Source of the DNA: Vibrio nigripulchritudo ATCC 27043
Lineage (GTDB): Bacteria; Pseudomonadota; Gammaproteobacteria; Enterobacterales; Vibrionaceae
Length of the DNA stretch: 64,000 bases
Reading direction: 5' to 3'
Assembly: GCF_000222685.1 (NCBI RefSeq)
Contig: NZ_AFWJ01000001.1
Coordinates: 162,864-226,863 of the forward strand
Shown: positions 53,696 through 61,146 of the stretch, piece by piece
How positions within the stretch are numbered: the stretch's first letter is position 1
How the letters are laid out: each line of letters begins with the position of its first letter
Position numbers and translations under genes: made by a program
Notes under the pieces: generated by a model
Database searches by the model: none
Seen by the model: only the letters and a program-made list of their open reading frames with translations
Told to the model about the DNA's origin: nothing

Positions 53696-56023
53696 CTAGC
53701 CAGACGCATACAGGTCTGCTTTCCATCCCTTTAACTGCTCAAGAGACATCGGCTGACCGAAATAGTATCCCTGCATATAATCGCATCCGCTTTGAAGAAG
53801 CCAGGTATGCATTTGCTGGCTTTCAACACCTTCCGCAGTGACAGAGATATTTTGCGAGTGGCAAAGTTCTATCAAAGGCTTGATTATATGCTGCTTATTG
53901 GACTCCAGCATAGCCAGCAGGAAACCGCGATCGAATTTAATTTTCTGAACCGGATACTGAACTAACTGGGTAAAAGACGTGTAGCCTGAACCAAAGTCGT
54001 CGATTGCCAGTTCAAACCCTTGAGAGGAAAGCTCATGAAGCAGTGGGTAGCCCTGACTTTCTGCTGCAAAGGTTTCAGTGATTTCAAAATCAACCTGATG
54101 ATAAGGGATTTGGTATTGCTGAGCTTTCTGTTCAATGAACGTGGCAAGCTGACATGAGTCCAGCTCGGCAGAAGACAAGTTAACGGAAAGCTGAACGGGT
54201 TGTTCAAACAAGCTTTGTATCTGATGGAAGTTGGAAAAGGCTTTTTCAATAACCCAGCGATCTATAGTTTCAAAAAGACCCGTCTGTTCTGCCAAGGGTA
54301 TGAATTCAGATGGCTCTACTGTTCCTAGTTTTTGAGAGTTCCACCTCAACAAGGCTTCGACCCCCACCACTTTGGTGCCACTAGAATTCATATACGGCAT
54401 ATACACCAAAGAAAACTCGTCTTGATAATCCGCTCGGCGCAATGCGCGCTCAATACTGCTAATACGCTGAACTTCTTTATCAAGTGCTTTGGAGTAGAAG
54501 GTGTATTGATTCTTACCTGCTCGCTTAGCCTGGTACATAGCGGTATCAGCATTGGAAAGCAGGTGTTCGATGTTGTCCCCGTCCATAGGGTAGGTGGCAA
54601 CACCAATACTCACAGTAATGGGGAATGTTCCAACCGGAGAAATAAAGCCAGATTGCAATGGCTGAAGTATGCTCTGGCAGAATTGATGAATGATGGAGGT
54701 TTCCAGCTCCGAGCCTGAAATATAAACGGCAAACTCATCTCCCGACAGCCGAGAGGACAGAATTCTGACCTGATGCTTGGTGGCCATTCGTTCTTCCAGC
54801 TGGTTTAAGTTCTTAGCAAACTGCACCAGCAGTGCATCACCGATCTTATGACCGTATTTGTCGTTCACAAACTTGAAGTTATCGAGATCGATATAGAGGA
54901 TACAGTGCTTCTCTTCTTCATCGGTATCCTGCGTAAGTGCCAAGGCTTTCGCCACCTGAGATTGGAAATAACGTCGGTTAGCGAGTTTGGTAAGCTGATC
55001 CATTTCAGCCAGCTGTTTGGTCTTCTGATAGTTGTCTGCCAGGCTCTGATACATCTCATAAAACTTATGAGATAGATGACCAATTTCGTCGTCAGTGTCC
55101 AGACGTTGAATGTTTGCTCGCTGGCGATTCTCAACTTCCCTGAGCTGCTTGGCTAATCGAGTAATAGGGAAAATAACGTAGCGATAGAAAAGCAGGATTA
55201 GCAAAGAAACGGTGATGAAAGAGGACATGCTAAAGGCGATAAGCAGTTTGAAGAGGATTTCACCGAGTTTGTTTTCTACGACGAAGCTGGAAGGGTCTAG
55301 CGTTGCCCATCGGGTTGGAGAGAGCTGGACGCTATGAGTGAGCTCTCGAGTATGTGTTGGAGGTTCTGGTGCGTAAGTCAGTACGGTCAGATGCTCTCTT
55401 TCCAGTGCGTGCCTCAAGTTGTCGTATTCCGTGGTTTCTATCATGGCAACAACGACAAAGAAGTTTTCAGGGATAATGGCTTGTTTTGCTGAGGAAAATG
55501 TCTGCCTGTTGTATATATCATACTTTACTAATACTCCCCCCGCTTCCTTGTTGAATAGGTACTCTGTCTGAGACCATATTCCATTCTGAACGCCTTGCTT
55601 TACAAAAGAGGCAATCTTTTTATCCAGCCAGGAATAGGGGTCGACCTGATTTTCAACATAATAGGTAGTGCGAAACTGATTATCCAAGATGCCTAACGCA
55701 GCAAAATTCCCATTGTGTACAGTGAGGTCGGTAAGGGTCTGGTGCAGGCTTCGGCTGAGTTCGAATTCTCGATAGGGGTTGTGGGTGTCGTTGAAAAAGC
55801 TTCGAAGTACATCACTGTGGCTGAGTGTGTAGGTATAACTATTGAGAAAGTTGGCAGCTCTTGAATAATGGCTGGCAAGCTTCTCCATATTGAGCTGGAT
55901 GGAGCTTTTCTCAAGCTTGATTAATGCCGTGTGCTGCCCGAGGTAAATGATATAACTTGATATTGCGGCACTGAGTACAACGACGGGAATTATTAAGAGT
56001 AAGGTTCGTTTGCTTAACTTCAT
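53696..56023 (-). CDS. mbaA: MbaA-like membrane GGDEF/EAL protein
   Basis: A 775-residue inner-membrane c-di-GMP enzyme. Membrane segments at about 8-28 and 258-286 flank a periplasmic sensor domain of about 230 residues, followed by HAMP (about 287-340), GGDEF (about 345-510; active site SGDEF at 427-431) and EAL (about 525-770; EALLRW at 556, DDFGSGY). SGDEF is the form known in V. cholerae MbaA, and the position next to yjjX and pheA is also that of mbaA, so I call it an MbaA ortholog. V. cholerae MbaA senses norspermidine through periplasmic NspS, encoded just upstream; no nspS is present here. EAL motifs are intact, so phosphodiesterase activity is expected. Confidence 0.72.
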   Translation of the reverse strand: MKLSKRTLLLIIPVVVLSAAISSYIIYLGQHTALIKLEKSSIQLNMEKLASHYSRAANFLNSYTYTLSHSDVLRSFFNDTHNPYREFELSRSLHQTLTDLTVHNGNFAALGILDNQFRTTYYVENQVDPYSWLDKKIASFVKQGVQNGIWSQTEYLFNKEAGGVLVKYDIYNRQTFSSAKQAIIPENFFVVVAMIETTEYDNLRHALEREHLTVLTYAPEPPTHTRELTHSVQLSPTRWATLDPSSFVVENKLGEILFKLLIAFSMSSFITVSLLILLFYRYVIFPITRLAKQLREVENRQRANIQRLDTDDEIGHLSHKFYEMYQSLADNYQKTKQLAEMDQLTKLANRRYFQSQVAKALALTQDTDEEEKHCILYIDLDNFKFVNDKYGHKIGDALLVQFAKNLNQLEERMATKHQVRILSSRLSGDEFAVYISGSELETSIIHQFCQSILQPLQSGFISPVGTFPITVSIGVATYPMDGDNIEHLLSNADTAMYQAKRAGKNQYTFYSKALDKEVQRISSIERALRRADYQDEFSLVYMPYMNSSGTKVVGVEALLRWNSQKLGTVEPSEFIPLAEQTGLFETIDRWVIEKAFSNFHQIQSLFEQPVQLSVNLSSAELDSCQLATFIEQKAQQYQIPYHQVDFEITETFAAESQGYPLLHELSSQGFELAIDDFGSGYTSFTQLVQYPVQKIKFDRGFLLAMLESNKQHIIKPLIELCHSQNISVTAEGVESQQMHTWLLQSGCDYMQGYYFGQPMSLEQLKGWKADLYASG

Positions 56024-56304
56024 TCTTTATTTTTACGTTTCATCAATGAATACGACCTACCCAAACTGAGGTAATGCGCGCTGAATAAGGTTGGGTTTTC
56101 ACGCAATGCGGACGCTGAATTTTAGGAGCAACTTACCTTAATTTACTGGCTTTGTAGTGTGAGAAATGACTTAACTTTAAGAATTTGGGGGCGTTATTCG
56201 TGGAATATGCGTGCAAATGGAAGTAAGCTCACTCTTATATGAAAAGAGTGAGCGAAAGCGAAATTACATAGAATTTAGGGTGTTAAATGGGTTCAGTTTT
56301 ACAA
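56024..56304. other. Intergenic gap between pheA and the mbaA-like gene
   Basis: About 280 bp with no gene; this is where nspS lies in V. cholerae. A 10-bp hairpin (GCTCACTCTT / AAGAGTGAGC, 56227-56253) lacks a T-run on the minus strand and is not a clear terminator of pheA. Confidence 0.5.
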
Positions 56305-57474
56305 TTAACCCAGAGAAACCTGAGTGGCTTCGACATTTTCAATTGGGTAGCAACCCAGCACTTTCAGATGAGTGGTCAACTTGATCAACTCTGTGATGGC
56401 GCTGTCCATTTCATCGGAATCAAGGTGTGCTTCCAAATCGACATAAAACATTTCTTCCCACGGGTTACCCATGATTGGGCGAGACTCCAGCTTGGTCATG
56501 TTGATGCCATAGCGTTGAAGTACCAACAAGCTTTCAACCAGAGAGCCGGCTTTTTGAGAAGTAGACATAATCAACGTCGTCTTCGCTGGAATTTGGGTCG
56601 AAACTTCCACTGGCTTGCGGGCAACAACAATAAAGCGAGTGTGGTTTTCGGTTTGATTTGCAATGTTTCCCTGAATTGGCTGTAACCCGTATAGCTTGCC
56701 ACTCGATGCGTTGCCTATTGCGGCGACGTCTTTGCGATCCAATTCTTTTACTTTCTGCATGGCATCGGCGGTACTGACACAAGATTCAAGTGCAACGCCT
56801 TTCATTCTGGATAAAAATTCACTGCATTGCTGATGTGGTTGCGGGTGCGAATACAGGGTCTTTATGTCTTCCAGTCGAACATCAGAAGTGGCCACAAGAC
56901 AGTGTTCAATTGGCAGAGTAAGTTCACCAACGATATATAGAGTAGTGTGTTGCAGCAAGTCATAGACCTCATTGATGGAACCCGAACTGGTGTTTTCAAT
57001 TGGTAATACACCGTAGTCCGCGTGACCAGACTCTACCGTCGAAGCCACTTCTTTGAAGTGTTCGCAGTTAAGCTCAATCAACTCAGTATTCTTACGGCTG
57101 AAATACTGATGACTGGCTAGGTGTGAATATGAACCTTTTGCTCCCAAGAATGCGACGCGAGCTAATGGTTTACGGCTTTCACTTGGGTTAAGCAGGTTCT
57201 GTAAGTATGCCTGCTGAAGGAGCACCGAATCTTCAATAATGGTGTGAAAAATTTTGGTGATGTAGGGTGCATCCAATTGATATTTGTCTTTGCCGTTATT
57301 GATAAGCTTGACCAGCAGTTGTTGCTCACGTTTCGCGTCTCGCACGGGCTTTGAAGTTTCGACTTTGCTCTTTGCCACTTCAATGCTGAGTTCACGTCTT
57401 TCCGAAAGCAGCTTAAGAAGTTGGTCATCCAGTTGGTTAAGACGTAATCTGATAGCGTCTAATCTGTCTGTCAT
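56305..57474 (-). CDS. pheA: Bifunctional chorismate mutase / prephenate dehydratase PheA
   Basis: PheA makes phenylpyruvate from chorismate for phenylalanine. The 389-residue protein has an AroQ mutase domain (LDAIRLRLNQLDDQLLKLLS, residues 5-24), a dehydratase domain starting ARVAFLGAKGSYSH (near 108) with the NTSSGSINEVYDLL motif and TRFIVVARK, and a C-terminal ACT domain with GSLVESLLVLQRYGINMTKLESRP that binds Phe for feedback inhibition. Length equals E. coli's (386). Expression is likely set by the pheL attenuator directly upstream. Confidence 0.96.
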   Translation of the reverse strand: MTDRLDAIRLRLNQLDDQLLKLLSERRELSIEVAKSKVETSKPVRDAKREQQLLVKLINNGKDKYQLDAPYITKIFHTIIEDSVLLQQAYLQNLLNPSESRKPLARVAFLGAKGSYSHLASHQYFSRKNTELIELNCEHFKEVASTVESGHADYGVLPIENTSSGSINEVYDLLQHTTLYIVGELTLPIEHCLVATSDVRLEDIKTLYSHPQPHQQCSEFLSRMKGVALESCVSTADAMQKVKELDRKDVAAIGNASSGKLYGLQPIQGNIANQTENHTRFIVVARKPVEVSTQIPAKTTLIMSTSQKAGSLVESLLVLQRYGINMTKLESRPIMGNPWEEMFYVDLEAHLDSDEMDSAITELIKLTTHLKVLGCYPIENVEATQVSLG

Positions 57475-57492
57475 TTGATTATTATCCTTATT

Positions 57493-57567
57493 AAAAAAGC
57501 CTCCCGTTTGGGAGGCTTTCTGTTCGTTTTTGACTTTTCTTTCAGTAAACGACTTCTGCCCCCAATG
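57493..57567 (-). promoter_or_regulatory. pheA transcription attenuator (antiterminator and terminator)
   Basis: On the minus strand, the terminator stem AAAGCCTCCC-AAAC-GGGAGGCTTT (57496-57519) is followed by T's. Upstream, TTGGGGGC (about 57557-57564) can pair with GCCTCCCAA, the first terminator arm, forming an antiterminator, and AGAAGTC next to it can pair with GACTTCT inside the leader-peptide codons. This is the usual 1:2, 2:3, 3:4 attenuator logic. Confidence 0.85.
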
Positions 57568-57615
57568 CTAGGAGATAAAAAAGAAGTCAAAAAAGAACAG
57601 GTTAGTTGAACGCAT
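57568..57615 (-). CDS. pheL: pheA leader peptide PheL (Phe-rich attenuator peptide)
   Basis: A 15-codon frame on the minus strand encodes MRSTNLFFFDFFFIS, with six phenylalanines, and ends TAG just before the GC-rich attenuator region. Shortage of charged tRNA(Phe) would stall the ribosome on the two FFF runs, prevent 1:2 pairing, and let transcription proceed into pheA. It lies between raiA and pheA as in E. coli, whose PheL ([15 protein letters not shown]) has a similar Phe pattern. The start codon's ribosome-binding site (AAAAG region) is modest. Confidence 0.88.
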   Translation of the reverse strand: MRSTNLFFFDFFFIS

Positions 57616-57678
57616 AAATACTTTTCATTGGTGAGTGTTTATACACAATAAGCAAAGCGGCTATCTATCGTCAAGTAA

Positions 57679-57706
57679 AAAAAGTGGCACCTATTGGTGC
57701 CACTTC
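57679..57706 (-). terminator. Intrinsic terminator of raiA
   Basis: A perfect 10-bp stem AAGTGGCACC / GGTGCCACTT with a TATT loop, followed on the minus strand by T's. Confidence 0.88.
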
Positions 57707-57726
57707 TTCATGAATCTAAGTTGGGT

Positions 57727-58059
57727 TTATTCTGCCTCTTCCAATTCAGGCTTATTCGAATGGCTTGCACGCCTTGCGTCTGGTTTATGGCGCAGTTTAT
57801 TCAGTTGTCTCTCTAGTTTTTGTTCTACTTCATTGACTGCGATGTACAGATCTTCGTGCGTTGCAGAAGCAATAAGCTGACCTTTTGGTACTGAAATAAC
57901 AGCTTCTATCTTCTTCTGCTTATTTGGCTCTTCGCTGATGGTTGCCTGGCAACCAATGAATTCAACTTGCCACTTCTCTAGTTTTTTAAATTTACCCTCA
58001 ATGTGATTACGGATGGCAGAGGTGATGTCGATGTTTTTACCAGTGATGTTTACTTTCAT
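57727..58059 (-). CDS. raiA: Ribosome-associated inhibitor RaiA / HPF-type hibernation factor
   Basis: This S30AE-family protein binds the 30S A/P-site region during cold or stationary phase and silences ribosomes. The chosen ATG at 58059 (MKVNITGKNIDITSAIRNHI) has GAGG about ten bases upstream and gives 110 residues, the short form without a dimerisation domain; the 34 codons that could extend it upstream are unlike the family. The core IPKGQLIASATHEDLYIAVNEVEQKLERQL-type segment (read as VPKGQLIASATHEDLYIAV) and the basic, then acidic tail (ELEEAE) fit. bamD-raiA-pheL-pheA order is that of E. coli, where this gene is raiA; vibrio genomes often label it hpf. Confidence 0.88.
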   Translation of the reverse strand: MKVNITGKNIDITSAIRNHIEGKFKKLEKWQVEFIGCQATISEEPNKQKKIEAVISVPKGQLIASATHEDLYIAVNEVEQKLERQLNKLRHKPDARRASHSNKPELEEAE

Positions 58060-58385
58060 ATTTGTTTTTCCTCTGTTTCGTCCCTCATGGGTTAACTCCA
58101 GATTACTTATTGGGCTCGAAAAGAATGTGATTAAGATCAATTTCTGTTTGAGGAAATTCAACTTCGAATACGAATGTGATCTCAGGCAAAAGGCTGATTA
58201 AATTCTGAAAAAAATGCTTGTTGAACAGAGAAAAGTGAGTAGATTGGTAAGAGTCAGCACGCTAAAAATACTCTATTTTTAGGGGCTCAGTACGATTCTC
58301 AAAACCTACCTGATTAATCTTTGTTCTAAGTTATTTTGTGAAGTGTGTCACTTTATAATCTTGTGCTTAATTTCCAGTGAATACA

Positions 58386-58410
58386 AAAAAAGCAGCCGAA
58401 GCTGCTTTCT
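58386..58410 (-). terminator. Intrinsic terminator of bamD
   Basis: AAAGCAGC-CGAA-GCTGCTTT; on the minus strand the loop is TTCG and seven T's follow. Confidence 0.9.
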
Positions 58411-58424
58411 GAAATTGTGCTGCC

Positions 58425-59150
58425 CTAAACAGGGTTCAATTCGATGAGTTGCTGTGTACGGTCAATCGCATCTTGCAGCCCCAGCATCTTGTAAGCCTCT
58501 AACTGAATAAGCAAAGACTTACGCGCAGCTTCTGTATCAGGGAAGGTCTTCTGCAATTCCTGACAACGGTTGATGGCGGCGATCCACGCTTCTCGACGCA
58601 GATAAAAGTCTGCTGTTGCTAAATCGTATTCTGCCAAACGGTTTTTAAGCGCAAACATACGCTGCTGTGCATCTTCTGCGTATGGGCTGTTCGGATAACG
58701 TTGCAATAAACGTTTGAAATCTGTGAATGCCGATTTTACCGGTTCAGGATCTCGGTCAGAACGATCTACGTTAAATATATCGTGCATGAAGTTCCGATCT
58801 TGCGCCATGTGAGTTAAACCGCGCATGTACAAAACCCAATCTGATTTTTCATGAGTTGGATTTAAACGGGTAAAACGAGCGATAGTCGCCAGCCCTAAAG
58901 CCAGATCGTTGTTTTTATAGTACGCATAGATCAAATCTAGCTGTACTTGCTCTGAGTAAGGTCCAAACGGGTAGCGTGAATCCAGTGCTTCCAGTTTGTC
59001 TATTGCGGTCCGCCAGTTACCTGTTTGAAGCGATACTTTCGCATCAGAGTACAATTCTGCTGGTGGCACATCAGGCACAACCTCTTTGCTGCTAGAGCAT
59101 CCAACCAGAAGCCCTAAAGCCAATAAGCCCGACAATGTATGCTTTTTCAT
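58425..59150 (-). CDS. bamD: Outer-membrane assembly lipoprotein BamD
   Basis: BamD is the essential lipoprotein partner of BamA in the beta-barrel assembly machine. The 241-residue precursor has a lipoprotein signal (MKKHTLSGLLALGLLVGC, lipidation at the Cys) followed by SSSKEV and five TPR-type helix pairs (ELYSDAKVSLQTGNWRTAI, SRYPFGPYSEQVQLDLIYAYY, and RYPNSPYAEDAQQRM among them). Length equals E. coli (245). It is divergent from rluD, as in E. coli. Confidence 0.95.
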   Translation of the reverse strand: MKKHTLSGLLALGLLVGCSSSKEVVPDVPPAELYSDAKVSLQTGNWRTAIDKLEALDSRYPFGPYSEQVQLDLIYAYYKNNDLALGLATIARFTRLNPTHEKSDWVLYMRGLTHMAQDRNFMHDIFNVDRSDRDPEPVKSAFTDFKRLLQRYPNSPYAEDAQQRMFALKNRLAEYDLATADFYLRREAWIAAINRCQELQKTFPDTEAARKSLLIQLEAYKMLGLQDAIDRTQQLIELNPV

Positions 59151-59287
59151 GTCCGCACTTCGTTCCTTACAGTAAATATTTCTTAGTGTCCGTTACTTTC
59201 TTTTCTGTTAACGGATACAATGACGCAATTCTATTATTTTATCCATACTAGTGGGTATTAGTCTCACGGTTTTTAAAAAAGTTCGAT

Positions 59288-60262
59288 ATGGCTCAGCAGA
59301 TTGAATTAACAAGCACAGTAAAAGACAACCAATTAGGCCAGCGTTTAGACCAGGCGGTTGCAGAACTCTTCTCCGATTTTTCTCGTTCTCGACTTAAGGA
59401 ATGGCTGAAAGAAGGAAAGATTCAAGTGGATGGCGAAGTTGTCACCAAACCTCGTTTGAAGGTGATGGGTGGCGAGGAAATCATTCTCCACGCAGAGTTA
59501 GAAGATGAAGAGCGCTGGGAAGCGCAAGACATTCCTCTGAATATCGTTTATGAAGATGACGACATCCTGGTCATCAACAAACCGAGAGACTTTGTCGTTC
59601 ACCCAGGGGCGGGCACGCCTGATGGCACGGTTTTAAATGCATTACTGCACCATTACCCAGACATCGCCGAAGTGCCTCGTGCTGGTATTGTGCACCGCCT
59701 TGATAAAGACACCACTGGGTTGATGGTGGTTGCGAAAACGGTTCCTGCCCAGACTCGTCTGGTTCGTGAACTGCAAAAACGCAACATAACGCGTGAGTAT
59801 GAGGCAATTGCCATTGGTCGTATGACTGCTGGCGGTATGATTGAAAAGCCAATCGGTCGTCACTCAACCAAACGCACCTTAATGGCAGTGAATGAATTGG
59901 GTAAACCTGCGGTAACCCATTATCGTGTTGCGGAACATTTCCGTGAACATACGCGTATTCGACTTCGTCTTGAAACAGGTCGTACCCACCAGATTCGTGT
60001 GCACATGTCTTATCTTCAGCATCCACTTCTTGGAGATACACCATATGGTGGTCGCGCGCGAATTCCAAAAGGTGCATCTGAAGAGTTAACGGAGATGATC
60101 CGCGCTTTCGACAGACAGGCGCTGCACGCAGTGATGCTTCGATTCGCTCACCCGGTGACAGGTGAAGAGCTGGAATTCCATGCTCCTGTTCCTGATGACA
60201 TGGTTGCAATGGCGGAAGCACTGCGCATAGATACTAAAGAGAATCCTCTAGACGACTATTAG
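59288..60262 (+). CDS. rluD: 23S rRNA pseudouridine synthase RluD
   Basis: RluD makes pseudouridines 1911, 1915 and 1917 of helix 69 in 23S rRNA. The 324-residue protein has an N-terminal S4 RNA-binding domain (QRLDQAVAELFSDFSRSRLK, about residues 18-75) and the RluA-type catalytic domain with nucleophile Asp in HRLDKDTTGLMVVAK (near residue 140) and GRTHQIRVHM. Length fits (326 in E. coli). pgeF follows after 32 bases and is probably co-transcribed. Confidence 0.96.
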   Translation: MAQQIELTSTVKDNQLGQRLDQAVAELFSDFSRSRLKEWLKEGKIQVDGEVVTKPRLKVMGGEEIILHAELEDEERWEAQDIPLNIVYEDDDILVINKPRDFVVHPGAGTPDGTVLNALLHHYPDIAEVPRAGIVHRLDKDTTGLMVVAKTVPAQTRLVRELQKRNITREYEAIAIGRMTAGGMIEKPIGRHSTKRTLMAVNELGKPAVTHYRVAEHFREHTRIRLRLETGRTHQIRVHMSYLQHPLLGDTPYGGRARIPKGASEELTEMIRAFDRQALHAVMLRFAHPVTGEELEFHAPVPDDMVAMAEALRIDTKENPLDDY

Positions 60263-60294
60263 TTAGAAATTGATAGTTATAAGAGATTGATAAC

Positions 60295-61020
60295 ATGGAA
60301 CTGATTTATCCAAACTGGAATGCCCCTTCAAACGTCAAAGCCGTGAGCTCGACTCGCATCGGCGGTGTATCGTCTTCACCCTACCGAGGGCTTAACCTGG
60401 GTACTCATGTGGGTGATGACGAGCGCTTGGTCGAAGAAAATCGAAGTCGGCTTATATCAAAGGCATCGATGCCGACGTCTCCCGTTTGGATGAATCAGAC
60501 CCATTCCACTCGAATCGTAAATTTAGTGGAAACTACCGATAACATCCTAGATGGCGACGGTGCAGTCACCAATCAATCGGGTATCGTATGCTCAGCGATG
60601 ACGGCCGATTGCTTACCTGTTCTATTAACAGACAGTCAAGGAACACAAGTTGCTGCAGTTCATGCCGGTTGGCGTGGATTGGCAGATGGCATTCTAGAAG
60701 AAGCGTTATCGCATTTCTCTGGCAATGTGATGGCGTGGCTGGGACCCGCCATCGGGCAAAGTGCCTTTGAAGTAGGTGAAGATGTTCGAACCGCGTTTAG
60801 CGATGTACTCCCTCAAGCGGCTGATGCTTTTTCTGCAGGAGAGCTAGAAGGTAAGTGGTTTGCTGACATGAACTTACTGGCAACACAAAGGTTAAATAAA
60901 GAAGGCGTTTCACGAATCTTTAAATCTGAACTTTGTACTTACAGCGACCCTCAACATTTTTACTCCTATCGTCGCGATGGTATTACTGGTCGAATGGCTA
61001 GTTTTATCTGGCTTGAATAA
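60295..61020 (+). CDS. pgeF: Peptidoglycan editing factor PgeF (YfiH, multicopper/laccase-domain protein)
   Basis: PgeF (YfiH) has been linked to removal of wrong amino acids from peptidoglycan precursors; other members have polyphenol-oxidase or purine-nucleoside activity. The 241-residue protein has the family metal-site residues in QTHSTRIV, MTADCLPVLLTD and VHAGWRGLADG (His, Cys, His) and a C-terminal TYSDPQHFYSYRRDG. Length matches (243). It lies between rluD and clpB, the same order as E. coli rluD-yfiH-clpB. Confidence 0.92.
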   Translation: MELIYPNWNAPSNVKAVSSTRIGGVSSSPYRGLNLGTHVGDDERLVEENRSRLISKASMPTSPVWMNQTHSTRIVNLVETTDNILDGDGAVTNQSGIVCSAMTADCLPVLLTDSQGTQVAAVHAGWRGLADGILEEALSHFSGNVMAWLGPAIGQSAFEVGEDVRTAFSDVLPQAADAFSAGELEGKWFADMNLLATQRLNKEGVSRIFKSELCTYSDPQHFYSYRRDGITGRMASFIWLE

Positions 61021-61077
61021 AAAACCTCTCTTATTTAGCTAAGGAATGGAAGTGCATCCACTTACTTAGTTTGCCCC

Positions 61078-61106
61078 CTTGAAATTGTCGAATGGCGTAC
61101 CTATCT
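61078..61106 (+). promoter_or_regulatory. Sigma-32 heat-shock promoter of clpB
   Basis: CTTGAAA (61078-61084), a 15-base spacer, then CCTATCT (61100-61106) matches the sigma-32 consensus CTTGAAA-N(11-16)-CCCCATNT with one mismatch in the core -10. It lies 40 bp before the clpB start. Confidence 0.8.
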
Positions 61107-61146
61107 CCTAACCTAGTTAAAGAACAACAAAAGGTTGGAGGTTGTT

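Noticed and set aside
56227-56253. 10-bp hairpin downstream of pheA as a terminator
   Set aside because: The T-run required on the minus strand is absent.
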